Below, one piece after another: positions 11,502 through 22,829 of a stretch of DNA of 64,000 bases. Every line of letters starts with the position of its first letter. Position 1 is the stretch's first letter. A model generated the notes under the pieces. That model did no database searches. It saw only the letters and a program-made list of their open reading frames with translations, and had not been told where the DNA came from. Origin of the DNA: Isoetes taiwanensis (lineage: Eukaryota > Streptophyta > Lycopodiopsida > Isoetales > Isoetaceae). The stretch is taken from the NCBI GenBank assembly GCA_021234155.1, contig JAJEKV010000650.1, positions 1 through 64,000 of the forward strand, read 5' to 3'. The position numbers were made by a program, and so were the translations under genes.

Positions 11502-12069
11502 TGTTTGGGGTCCGGGTTCGAACTCCTCGGAAGACAGCCCTCGCGGAGGACCCGTGGATCTAAGGTAGAGTCCGGGACTATGTCACGCCGCGGGATTTGC
11601 AAGAAGAGAACAAGAAGAAGAAAAAGAACAAATGAGAGGAAAATGATAAGCTTCCTTGATATCAATGATGAACATACATGAGCTCTCGCAATAGAGAGAA
11701 AAAGCGAAAGGAGACAAGACTCAAAACTCATCTAGAACTCATGTAATGCAGCTCTAGTCATATATATAGTACAATGGCCTTTGGCCCAATATAGACACTG
11801 ACTGATCTGGTGCCGACTCACGGAAGGAGGCCCGATTTGCAGGAATGTTGGCTGTGCCTCTTGAAGTGCCTAGAATCATCTTGTGGTGACGCCGGTGCGA
11901 GGCGCCGTCCCACTTGTCCGATGGCGCCTCTTAGGCTTTGGCTGCATGGTTCGGCCGCTTGGTCTTAATTTGAGCCTTTGACGACTGACCCGCTGACTGT
12001 GGATCCTTGAGCTTGACCTGGTCCGTTGTATGCATGAATAGTCCTGTACCAGGAGGCACAGGACTAACA
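11502..12069 (-). repeat. 5' LTR of the Ty3/gypsy element
   Basis: This 568-bp repeat is the partner of 1072-1627. In element sense it starts TGTTAGTCCTGTGCCTCC. Being upstream of gag on the minus strand, it is the LTR expected to carry the promoter. Confidence 0.93.
11758..11769 (-). promoter_or_regulatory. Putative TATA box in the 5' LTR
   Basis: On the minus strand an ACTATATATATGA run lies in the middle of the LTR, after a TTGGGCCAAAGGCC near-palindrome. The other LTR keeps the same context with a shorter TATATA at about 1316-1322. Its position suits an LTR core promoter, but function is inferred. Confidence 0.45.
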
Positions 12070-12074
12070 CCAAT
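12070..12074. other. Target site duplication CCAAT (right) of Ty3 element
   Basis: This is identical to 1067-1071. The pair fixes both outer ends of the element. Confidence 0.95.
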
Positions 12075-12345
12075 GATCCTCGAGGGGTTCCATGATATCA
12101 TATTCGAAGCTAGACGTGCTGCTCTGAGCCTTTAGAGGAATCCTCCATATCATACCCTCTTTTCTTATATCATAAGCGTCTTGGGTAGTGACAACTTAAA
12201 GTACCCATATCTTGATGAGGCTAAAACTCCAATCTCTAGCCAATGAATCTTCATTTTCATGCAACCAAACATGCCCTTGATCCTTGAGAGGGCTCCACTA
12301 TATCATGCTCATCTTGCCTTGGATTCTCATGCAACCAAACATCCT
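12075..12345. repeat. Degenerate ~140-bp repeat array, right part
   Basis: This continues the array interrupted by the Ty3 element. Units start GTTCCATGATATCAT (12089), CCTCCATATCATACC (about 12139) and GCTCCACTATATCATGCTC (about 12292). Each is followed by CTAGCCAATGAATCTTCATTTTCATGCAACC-like sequence. On the minus strand the same motif forms the C-terminal tail of the phosphatase pseudogenes. Confidence 0.65.
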
Positions 12346-12484
12346 TAGGGGTTATGACATATTTAACAAAATTTGGACTTATTCAAATCCAATAAATATA
12401 CTTCAAGAATCCCATGATAAGATTATACATATTTTTAACTCTTATTGATTTTAATTATCTTTAGATCAAAAGTATGATGGTCAT

Positions 12485-13063
12485 TAAAGTATCAAATTGC
12501 TTTCTAAACTAATTTTCGATTTAATCTATTTACAATTAAATCTTCATTTAAGAAAAGCTATAATCACATGTTTTATTTCAAAATACTTAAAAAAAAAATT
12601 TAGACTAAAACTAATTTAATGATTATACTTATGCTCTAATAAAGAAAAATTTTGAGAAATCTATTATTGATTAATTTTCAATATATTTTCAATTATTCAT
12701 AGTTATAATTAAAACGTTAACTTTAAAATTTAATTAATTTCAAACCAAAACTTTTTTTAAAGTGTTTTTGAAAGTGTTAAAGCTTGTAAATTGTAAAATT
12801 CTCATAATAGTTTAAAGTCATTTATTATCAAACCATCATATTTTATTTAGAAATTATCATAATTGCTAAATATTAAATTTGTTAAATCATTGGAAATTGA
12901 AATTTTATATTCTTGAAATGTCTAATTCTAAATAGATTCAAGTGAAAATTAGTTTGAAAAACAATTTTATGTTTTGATAATAGTTAATGTTATAATTTAA
13001 GGATAAATTTATATAATTAAAACTTATAAATAATATAACAATAAAAAAGAATTAAACAATACA
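12485..13063. repeat. AT-rich block A, direct repeat of 13909-14491
   Basis: This ~580-bp block starts TAAAGTATCAAATTGC and ends AATTAAACAATACA. It is repeated almost base for base at 13909-14491. With 13064-13908 it forms one tandem unit. It is very AT-rich with no ORF. TG/CA ends are absent, so it does not look like an LTR. Confidence 0.9.
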
Positions 13064-13908
13064 TATATTCTTATAATGGCATCCTTGAAGTGCTATCTAT
13101 TAAATCTGAATAAGTCCAAGTTTTTTTTAATATGTCATGGTTCCACCATATCATGCTCAGCTTGTCTTGAGAAATGACAAGTTAAAATACCCATGTCTTT
13201 GATCAAGCTAGAACTCCATCCTGTAGCCAAGTAATTCTCATTTTCATACAACCAGACATGCCCTTGCTCCTTGAGAGTGCTAGAATCAAACCTCTCAATA
13301 AATAACTCATCTCGGCTCTTGCTTTGGAGCTTGAATAAGCTCAGATTCTTCTTATAATACACATGATAATGGCCAATTTTGCATCTTCCTGAAGCTGGCT
13401 ACTAAACACCCTGTTCTGTGCTTGCCACCATTGCAGTGGATTAAGAGCGGATAATTTCTTGCATCCAGTAAGACCTTGAGAGATTCATAAATCACGCCCG
13501 GGCATTGTAAAGAATTTTTCTTACTTAGATAGGAAAGTGGAAGAGATTAATTCCATTCTTGTTCAGAAATAAGAGATGCTCGTAAGGCTCCGGGCACAAA
13601 TAGACGATAGATCTCAACCCTAATGCCTCCAGAAAGGAAAGGTTTTGAGCGATTGGGATATGCGAGACACAGAAAGAATTCAGTGCTCCACCAATGCAAA
13701 AATTCTTGGCCAACATTTTCTCTTCGCAGACGCCTTTGTTGCCTGAGTAGACAAAGGACAAGAAGTAAGAACTTCAGAAGAAGCTTCTTATAAGGGCAGA
13801 TGTTAAGGCAGATGTTCTCGCTTTGTGCACTTTTTGTTCGACCTTTTTAACAAAGGGCATTTTCTTAAATTAGACGACTCGCACAAAAGTTGGCTCGACC
13901 TTTTTAAG
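13064..13908 (-). pseudogene. PFA-DSP-type tyrosine phosphatase pseudogene, copy 1
   Basis: On the minus strand the 13525-13761 frame reads [20 protein letters not shown], then YEHLLFLNKNGINLF. This is the diagnostic start of the plant/fungal atypical dual-specificity phosphatases (SIW14/DSP1-5 group). After a frame break the active-site loop HCNGGKHRTG (13409-13438) is intact, with the catalytic Cys at 13433-13435. A TAA follows soon after at SCVL*. The C-terminal frame 13135-13362 (ERFDSSTLKEQGHVWLYENE) runs into the 140-bp repeat motif. No intron is apparent, so it may be a retrocopy. The family hydrolyses phosphotyrosine or inositol pyrophosphates, but this copy cannot make a full protein. 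Confidence 0.8.
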
Positions 13909-14491
13909 TAAAGTATGAAATTGCTTTCTAAACTAATTTTCGATTTAATCTATTTACAATTAAATCTTCATTTAAGAAAAGCTATAATCACATGTTTTAT
14001 TTCAAAATACTTTAAAAAAAATTTAGACTAAAACTAATTTAATGATTATACTTATGCTCTAATAAAGAAAATTTTTGAGAAATCTATTATTGATTAATTT
14101 TCAATATATTTTCAATTATTCATAGTTATAATTAAAACGTTAACATTAAAATTTAATTAATTTCAAACTAAAACGTTTTTTTAAAGTGTTTTTGAAAGTG
14201 TTAAAGCTTGTAAATTGTAAAATTCTCATAATAGTTTAAAAAGTCATTGATTATCAGACCATCATATTTTATTTAGAAATTATCATGATTGCTAAATATT
14301 AAATTTGTTAAATCATTGGAAATTGAAATTTTATATTCTTGAAATGTCTAATTCTAAATAGATTCAAGTGAAAATTAGTTTGAAAAACAATTTTATGCTT
14401 TGATAATCGTTAATGTTATAATTTAAGGATAAATTTATATAATTAAAACTTATAAATAATATAACAATAAAAAAAAGAATTAAACAATACA
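13909..14491. repeat. AT-rich block B, second tandem unit
   Basis: This is nearly identical to 12485-13063. It ends in AATACA at 14491, exactly where the Helitron begins. In unit 1 the base after AATACA begins TATATTCTTATAATGGC. In unit 2 that same sequence resumes at 20828. Confidence 0.92.
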
Positions 14492-14507
14492 TCTTTTTTA
14501 TTTTGGG

Positions 14508-14841
14508 ATGGCTTTGGGTTCAGTGCCAAGGAACGCCGCATCTTACGCCGCATACGGCGTTCCCTTCATTCTTGCGTTCTCCCTTGCGAGACGCTCGCCG
14601 ACGGCATTTATTGCTATTTTTGAATCCGCAGAGCACCCATGCAAAAACTTCTTCTTTTCACTCCCTCCTCTTACGATTTTTGGCGTTCAGATTAATCCGT
14701 CTTTTTTTTCCTTCCTCGGATGTCGCAGGTGGGACACAAAAAGCTTCAATTGGAACTCCCTATCTTCTTAAAGCTTTTGCAACTAGACCTTTGATTCTAG
14801 AGACCTTCCGCGGGAATATTGCATGCAACTTTTGGGTTTAG
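14508..14841 (+). other. Short frames in Helitron 5' region
   Basis: Two overlapping plus frames (87 and 112 residues) start within the subterminal inverted repeat. They are rich in Phe, Leu and Ser, with no motif I recognise. I treat them as non-coding or as a captured fragment. Confidence 0.2.
14529..14563. repeat. Helitron 5' subterminal inverted repeat
   Basis: GGAACGCCGCA lies 37 bp inside the 5' end and is followed by its near complement ACGGCGTTCC. The same arrangement occurs at 16168-16204 and 61578-61612, each about 30-45 bp after a TCTTT start. Confidence 0.75.
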
Positions 14842-16134
14842 AGTTACTACGCAAGAAACATTGGTGCACGGATGTTTTGTTGCACCTTGATTATGGCGGA
14901 CAACTCTGATTTTGCATCTTGATTTAGTTAAGAACAAAATGCTAAATAAAGCAAAGAAACCCATTTGAATCCATCTTCAAAGGCTTTGGCGTCAGAGGGT
15001 CCGTTTAATTTATTTCTTGGTATCGGCCATCGATGTCGTTTTGAGTTCGAAGTTCTACATTTGTGCTACCCACAAGCTCTTAGAAGCTTTTTAATTAGTT
15101 GCCGTTTGTGTGTCTTTGCACTTCTTATTTGTTTGCTCATCTACAACTCATTCTACAGTTCTATTTGCATCAAATATACAATATACATGCATAAGTATTT
15201 TGAATCTTGGCATGCATAAGCCAATAGCAAGACTTTAGTTTGTCTAGCTTATCCGATGCATCCGATTTTGCAACTATGTTTTCAAAATTATAGCATTGTT
15301 CATGATCAAGGAGACATTTCCTTCAATTGGCATTCAACTCTTGGCAAATGCATTGACTTCAAAGAAAAATTTCAGGAGGAGCAAATTGGTTCATTTCCTT
15401 TCAAATCTTGCAAAAGGTTTCTAAGACTATTTTCAAATTTTAGCTTGCGCTTTCAATTTTCACTTATGGGTTGAGTTGTTTGATGTTGCCGATATTGTCC
15501 ATGGCAAAGTTTAGAGTTATTCTCTGTCATAGTTAAACGAAACATGTTTTTTCGCGTTTCTTTTACGTAAGTCCGAAAAGCAAGCCCTTATTTGTGTAAG
15601 AGAATCCATTGGAAGACTTAAAGAAAAGAAGTTCTTCACTGGTAGATTCATATTTTGGTAGCACTTATGATAAAATGTATTTAATCAAGGACATTACGTC
15701 GCCGTCATAGTTTTTTACCGAGTTAAGAAAGATGGCCATAACTTACAAAAGAAAGCTCTACTTTTTTTCGATGCATGTGCATGTGAGATGATAGTAACAA
15801 ATATTTTAATATAGATGCAACCCTAGAATTGATCTCAATGATTAGTTTTACCGATTTTACTTTTTAACATGGTTTTGGTTGATGAGGAGGATCTTCGCCA
15901 CCATGTTAAGCCTACATATTCTCATGAGAATTGCACTCATATGAGGTTAGAAATATGATGCTCATCCATTTTGCATATGATGAAAGGTATTAATTTGGTG
16001 GGGTTATTCGTATTAATCAATCCTATATTCTGTTATGAAGAATTTGTTGAGTTGTTGTCGAAGACAGGTTTAAGTAGAAGAAATGCATGCTATGCTTCAA
16101 TTTTTTCTCTCTCTACTTAGATAATCCAGTATTT

Positions 16135-16230
16135 TCTTTATTAAAAAGGAAAGGTCTTGGTTTTTGTGAGGAATGCTGCATGTGCAAATGCATGCGGCAT
16201 TCTCTCTCCCCCCCTTGCGGGACGTTGTTT
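16135..16230 (+). repeat. Internal second Helitron-type 5' terminus
   Basis: TCTTTATTAAAAAGGAAAGG is followed by GAGGAATGCTGCATG...CATGCGGCATTCTC. This parallels 14492-14575 and 61534-61620 in order and spacing, with C-to-T type changes in the stem. It is probably an older related 5' end carried inside the larger element, or an alternative start using the same 3' end. Confidence 0.55.
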
Positions 16231-16975
16231 CTATTCTTTGTGTTAGAAAGTGCAATTCTAACTTTGCATTTTGTTAAGACTTCTTTAATCACTTTATTTT
16301 CTTCTAAACGTGTCTTTTCTTTCCATCCATGTTCATGTCTGGTGATTTGCTTTGTGCCTCTTGACTTCTAACAATTCACATTTGATGCAGGCCAATTTGT
16401 GCATATTTGTGAAACTCGCTTTTTCTTTTTTCCTAGTATATGTTAAAACTTTATCTTGATTCGGGTGCTAAAGTAAAAAAAAATGGAGTTCCAGCGTGCA
16501 TAATGGTAACTCAAACTTTGCTTTATTTTTGTTTTTCTTTTGCTCTTTTCTGTTGCCAATCAAAGTGGTTGGCATGATGCTCTCTGCAAGTTTTTAAAGT
16601 ATGGAAAGACAGAATCAGTTTTGCTGCAAAGTGTGGAGCCATTCGCAGTTCCTCAACCATCTTATACCTGGTATGAATATCATCAAAACCATGTTCTATT
16701 CTGATGCTTCATTGGAATCCTCTGTTATTTATATTTTGCCGTTAGTTTACAAAAGAGCAAAATTTCCATATTATATTGGCTAGCATTAGTTTGGACCTCA
16801 TATATATGGATGAGTTGATTATGGTCAGGTTTAAATTTATAGGAATTTGGCGGTCACTTCTATCTACCATAGATAATCCTCTGGCCATGAATTGAACGGG
16901 TGCGTTGTGGCAGAGTTTGAATAATAGGTTATTTATTTGCTGTCTGCGCTAACATCTTCCTTCTTTTGTTTGAAG

Positions 16976-17010
16976 TCCATGAGGGACACAAGGACAATAA
17001 TTGAGCTGAG
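16976..17010 (+). other. Candidate captured exon 1
   Basis: A T-rich acceptor ending GAAG precedes TCC ATG AGG GAC, which opens a frame SMRDTRTIIEL and ends in AG|GTAAAC. The phase fits the next candidate exon at 17518 (AG + G = Arg). The parent gene is not recognised. Confidence 0.35.
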
Positions 17011-17517
17011 GTAAACTTGCCTTTGACCAAATCTATTGGTATGCTTTTATATGAAATTTTATGCTACAATTATGTACAGGTGCAATGCATAATAGACATG
17101 CTCTCTCTCCACATCTAAGGCCAAAGATTCTTCGTAGGAATGTTTAGCCCGTATAAGATGGGGCTATAACTTAAGGCATATATTTTTAGCTGCTTTAACC
17201 AAATTGACCTTTAAATTAGGGATTAGAATAATGTTCTTTACAACATCCTTACTGTGTAATTTGAACTGCATGCCTTTGATTGTTTTGTATTCTCATATTT
17301 GCTCGACTACATACTGCCATCTTATAGTTGCATTCTCTTATATATATTTTCGCATTTTTCTTTCTATTCTCTGCAGTATAACCTTGCACATTAATTTACC
17401 TTTTTGAATGCTCTAAAGCATGACATACTGTATTTTGCATCGTATGCTATAGTTGGCATGGACGGAAAACTCCAGTGTTTTGCATTTACGCACACAAGGA
17501 AGTTGACATTTTTGCAG

Positions 17518-17558
17518 GTTCATTGAGTTGGGCAGAAGTGTCCATGAGCAAATAATGG
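17518..17558 (+). other. Candidate captured exon 2
   Basis: It lies between TTTTTGCAG and GTAAAG, both good plant splice sites. It encodes FIELGRSVHEQIMG in a phase that joins cleanly to the exon at 16976. Gene-fragment capture is common in plant Helitrons. I infer it from splice signals and phase only. Confidence 0.4.
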
Positions 17559-18689
17559 GTAAAGGATTCCATCAGCAAGAAACACTTCTATTGACATGTG
17601 AAATATGGCATCATTTAGAATTGGCAAAACTGGTTTGGATTTGTAACAGTTTCAATATATTGCTTGCAAATGATTTCATGTGAAAAAGGTGGTCTTGAGA
17701 TGTTACAGTTCCAACTCAAAATAAAGATTGCGGAGATTCTAAGTAATTTTTGGTTTTTTGACAAGGTAGTTTAAAATAAGGGTGATCAATTTGTCATCCT
17801 TCTCTAATGGCAGCATTCTGATGTGCAAACGGTTACAGACCTTTGTTGTAGGCCTCTTCTATGAGATTTTCTTTCCCCAATATTAAATTTCATCACTATA
17901 TATAATGCATATCATCATTCACATAGCATGGGCGCATGGGCGAACAACTTGCATTCAATTTTTCATGGCATATAAAAATTATAACATTGAACAATTGTTC
18001 AAAGAAATGAATATGGAGTTATATTGTTTAGTTGGAGACTCAAAACAAAGTAATTTAACTTGCAAAGTTACATGATAATTACATTTTAAACGTGTGCTTG
18101 GATTTGGTTGATTTGTTAGCTATAGAATATAGCACTTTTGGTGTTGCAAGTGTGTTGGGGTGGAGTACCATAGGGATAGTGAGTTTGGCCTACTTTACTA
18201 TAATAACATGTCATATTTATTTTGCCAAGTGAGGAAATTTTCCACCCCATAGCCATGTATACTTTTTGCCCAGTACATATATTTAGCATTGTAAACCATT
18301 CACCATTTCACAAAGACAAAGCAAATAGAGTTAATACACAAGAACGTTTTATGTTGGAGCCACATAGCATCTTCTTTTCGGCAATGCCCCCAAAAAAAAA
18401 ACAAAAACAAAAAATAAATAAAATATGTGAGCTAATAAAAGCCAAAGCGTAGATCAAGGCAATGAAGTGGATGAGTTATCACACAAAACCATAATCATCT
18501 CACTAAATGATAGAATATAGTACCTCTAAGGCTTCTTTGACAAACAACAACCACAACCAGGCTAAATTCTGTCTAATCCCATTATCATATACTAATGTTA
18601 CTTGTACAGAGATATTATCAGATGGTCAAAGCAGACTTACGTTATCACAGTCTTGCTCGCCATTATTCAGAAGAAGTGAGCTTAGCTCA

Positions 18690-20655
18690 AGAAAATGGAT
18701 AATGGGCTTTTGTGGACTCTTTGGGTATGTACATTGAGTTAGTAAAATGGGGAGGACGGCATCTTCACAGTCTTCTAGCACAATTGTGTAATGATGCTCT
18801 TCAAAGAGGATCTTTTCCAGATGCTTGGTGTTTGAATAGGGTGGTACCGATCCATAAGGGTGGCAATCAGGATGATGTGCGGAATTACCGGACTATTCTA
18901 ATTAGCAATGTATTTGCTAAGTTGTTTGCCGCTATGCTTGAACATAAGATTTCCACTTGGGCAAACGAAAAAGATATGCGGGCTGCTGGGCAAGCAGGTT
19001 TTAGGAAAGATCATTCTACGCTGATCACCTTGTCACTCTAAGAGTTATAACAGGGGAGGGGGGGAAGGCCAAGGTAACAAAGATTCTTGGCATTCATAGA
19101 CCTCACAAAGGCATTTGATCGTGTTAAACGAAGCCGATTTGGTTGAGAGGTTGGAATGGTTACTGTGTTCCAGATGAACTTAGACAAGCAGTTGCTTGCC
19201 TTTACAAAAAGGTACTAGTTGAGCTTTCTTTCCCCTTTGCAGGTCATGAGAAGTTGGAGAACACGATAGGGGTGAAACAAGGTTGTCCGTGCTCATCTAC
19301 ATTATTTGGGCTCTTTATTGATGAGTTAGAAAATTGGATGGAGAGACTTGGTGGTATGGGTGCTCAACTTGGTAGGTATGTATTACGATTTTGCTATTTG
19401 TTGATGACATTGTGCTTATTTCAAAACTCGATTGGACTCCAAAGACATCTTGATGTCTTAAGTGCATTTTGTTTAGAAAAGAGATGCGAGGTTAATCCAG
19501 GCAAATCAAAGGAAGGAAGTAAAGATGACACAATATTTATTATAGGAGGATTTGCTTTGGAAAAAGTAAGTACCTACAAATATTTGGGAATTGAGGTAAG
19601 CAACAACTATAGGTGGGCGGTTATGCCTCGTAAACGTGCTTCAGGGGGGATGCGTGCTTTTTATAGTATGTTGCATCATTGTAAACTGAATAACTTTGAG
19701 TATTGGAAATTACGAAGGCTACTCTTTGGAGTGCAGGTTAAGTTAGTAGTCTTGTATGGGAGCCCGGTTTGGGGACCGGACTCTACTTGAGAAATCTTTG
19801 GAGTGAAATTGAAAAGGTACAAAAGAGGTTTTGCTTAGTGAATTGGGAGCTAAACCTCAAACTCCATATAGTATCTTTGTTGGTGAAGCTGGTTTTCTTC
19901 CACTTGAAGTTGAAGCACCGTGGTAGAACCATCACATATGTGAATAGGGTTAAATCTTTGGATGATGATAGATTTCCCGTGTTGCTCTTGAGCAATCTAG
20001 GGACAAAGGGATGGTATTGCGAGGTCGGAAGATGGTGCGCCAAGGTGGCTTAACTCGGATACATGGTCGATGTCACGGAACTATAAAGAAGTTTATGAGC
20101 ATGTGAAGATCGTGGTGTTGGATAAGTTGTGGAGACGATCCCGAAGGAGATGTGAAGAAACAATTTTATATGGAAGAAATAAATGGGCGGGCGCTTATGA
20201 AGAACAACCTTATTTGCTATCATATGTAAGCAGGAAAAATCGTATGTTGATTTCTCAGTTAAGACTGTCATCTCATGCCTTGCATATAGAAACAGGACGG
20301 TGGGCCACTATACCTCCGTCATGAGAGATATTGTTTTGGGTTGTTTAGATCCAGTTGGTTGGAAAGCAACATACCTTTCTAGAATGTGCTTCTTATGAGC
20401 ATATTAAGCCAGCCATGGTATCCATGCAGCTACCTTGAGTGAGCTTTGGAGACTACATGCGCAAGTCTTAAGCACGTATATTAGAGATGTTTGGTCTGAA
20501 AGAGGCGATATCATGGAGTTATTTAATTTAATGTCTGACTTTGACACACAGATGGTGCTTTGAGATAAGTGACTTATTTTGATGTATTATGCCATAGAGG
20601 CCTGGGGGCCTAAAATGGCTTGATTAATATCATTATCATTATCATTATCATTATA
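18690..20655 (+). mobile_element. 5'-truncated LINE (non-LTR retrotransposon) inside the Helitron
   Basis: RT motifs of a LINE run in order on the plus strand: WCLNRVVPIHKGG, NYRTILISNVFAKL, AAGQAGFRKDHSTL (18712-19041), GVKQGCPCSSTLFGLFIDEL, LLFVDDIVLIS (the FVDD box at 19397-19408, in another frame) and YKYLGIEVS (19143-19790). The C-terminal part continues to about 20300 with TITYVNRVKSLDDDRFPVL. The copy ends in an (ATTATC)n tail at 20631-20654. The endonuclease is missing and the frame shifts several times, so it is dead. A related shorter copy is at 39845-40735. Confidence 0.88.
20631..20654. repeat. (ATTATC)n tail of the LINE
   Basis: Four hexamer units follow GGCTTGATTAAT. The position at the 3' end of the LINE fits a microsatellite-type tail rather than poly(A). 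Confidence 0.8.
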
Positions 20656-20797
20656 ACCATTTATCGTCAATCTTCAATTTCATCTGCTACATGAAATATC
20701 ACATGACACCATTATATTTTACCCAATTCCATTCCACCTACGCATTCCATTCTACTCCACCCTATGCCAACACGAAGCAAACACACACTCCTACATA

Positions 20798-20827
20798 TGC
20801 CCGGCATTGCCGGGCACACGCATCTAG
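20798..20827 (+). other. Helitron 3' hairpin and CTAG end
   Basis: Perfect 9-bp arms TGCCCGGCA and TGCCGGGCA are separated by one base. CACGCAT and CTAG follow, then T of the target. This is the replication/transposition stop signal of Helitrons. Confidence 0.9.
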
Positions 20828-21690
<863 letters not shown>

Positions 21691-22300
21691 AAATTTGGTT
21701 GGACCTAGGATACTTTCTTAAATTAGAAGGCTCGCACACGCATTCTACCGAAGATGTTTTTTAGTTAATACTTACTTGCCTAGTGTGCATCAGTGTTTCA
21801 ATTTGATGGTTTTCGAAGGACATGCAACATATTTTATGTCGTTTTGCATGACAGAAAGTTCTCAAATTCTAACCTTCATATGCTAGACAAAAACTCAAAA
21901 TGATAGAATCCAAATTTTTTATAAAAAAAACATAGGCAAATACATATTTTGTATTACTTGCACTACACCTCATAATACAACTCATAAATTATATATTAAC
22001 AAGTGCTAGATAGATCCGTACCAAAAATGAGCACATGAGTAAGTTTTAGAAACACAAACCGAAAGCAACTTACGAAGTGCATCGGCTCTCCTATCTTTTG
22101 ATGCACACCAATCTTTAAAACATGCTTGGCAATCTATGGATTCATCGTGCATCCCATAGTGGCACCATCAATTTTGTCTCTATATTCATAATGAGCTTTC
22201 TGTAGCACTCTTGATAGCATTTTGGCAAGATTGATATGCTATATTATATTATACTAAATATTATATTCTGGGAAGGGACTCAAAAGAGACACAAAAACCG
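21691..22300. other. No gene seen
   Basis: This is AT-rich sequence after the second tandem unit. I see no ORF, repeat unit or terminus that I can support. Confidence 0.5.
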
Positions 22301-22461
22301 GTGATAGATAGATAGGCTTGTCATTCATCACAAGAAAGGTATACAATGTTTTGAAGAATAGAGGGTGGCCGACCATAGGAACAATATCGGACTACCCCCA
22401 CAAAGCAGAAAATGCGATAGGCAATATAGAAGGGTAATGGCGACAACTTCTCATCGGGATA

Positions 22462-22483
22462 AAAACCCGCCTTTCCGGGTTTT
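22462..22483. other. Hairpin AAAACCCG / CGGGTTTT
   Basis: An 8-bp stem with a CCTTTC loop is followed by CGAGGAAAACCCTAA. The same layout with changed stem bases is at 59368-59386 inside a LINE 3' region. This suggests the 22.3-22.75 kb stretch is also a minus-strand retroelement 3' region. Confidence 0.45.
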
Positions 22484-22829
22484 CGAGGAAAACCCTAATG
22501 AGAAATGGTCACAAAAGCCTTTGAATGTGTTGCCCGGGAGAACGCGGGGAGATGGGTTGATGGCTAACGCATAAATCAAAGAGGACCGGAAGACGGCGAA
22601 AACCTCAAATGTGGCATGGAGAAGTGAAGGAAATGGAAGCGGATAAAGCGTAGAAATAAAACAGGACCCAGCGGGTGTGGAATCCACAGCACCACAAAAG
22701 AACCCTAAAAACACCCGTGAATAGTTAGAGAAAAGCAACATGCATGGCGCCAGTGGGGAAACACACTATACCAAGAAATTCCCAAATATGAGCAACTAAA
22801 AAGAACACAACAGAAAAGAAAAGCGAAGG

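Larger units (their letters stand above)
1072..12069 (-). mobile_element. Near-complete Ty3/gypsy LTR retrotransposon, Athila-like
   Basis: The element is 10,998 bp and reads on the minus strand. LTRs lie at both ends (11502-12069 is the 5' LTR, 1072-1627 the 3' LTR), each bounded by TG...CA. A perfect 5-bp target duplication CCAAT lies outside both. The internal order on the minus strand is gag, zinc-knuckle, protease, RT, RNase H, integrase, then about 3.9 kb with a second ORF zone before the 3' LTR. RT-RNaseH-integrase order defines Ty3/gypsy. The RT catalytic box (IFQDDFS) and the extra 3' ORF recall Athila-type elements. All coding parts carry frameshifts and stops, and the LTRs differ by many substitutions and small indels, so the copy looks non-autonomous and not recent. 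Confidence 0.93.
14492..20827 (+). mobile_element. Non-autonomous Helitron, 6,336 bp
   Basis: The 5' end is TCTTTTTTATTTTGGG after an A. The 3' end is a GC-rich 9-bp inverted repeat (TGCCCGGCA / TGCCGGGCA, 20798-20816), then CACGCAT and CTAG (20824-20827) followed by T. TC start, CTRR end, 3' hairpin 7 nt from the end and A|T insertion without target duplication are the defining Helitron features. The empty site is preserved in the first tandem unit at 13063|13064, so both ends are fixed to the base. I found no Rep/helicase frame, so it must have been moved in trans. The interior holds T-rich intron-like DNA, candidate captured exons and a 5'-truncated LINE. Confidence 0.9.

Noticed and set aside
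11515-11540. GGGTTCGAACTCC resembling a tRNA T-arm
   Set aside because: It lies in both Ty3 LTRs, and no acceptor, D- or anticodon arms can be folded around it.
12485-14491. AT-rich blocks A and B as LTRs of a phosphatase-carrying element
   Set aside because: They lack TG/CA ends and a target duplication. The second phosphatase copy at 20828 shows that they are parts of a tandem unit.
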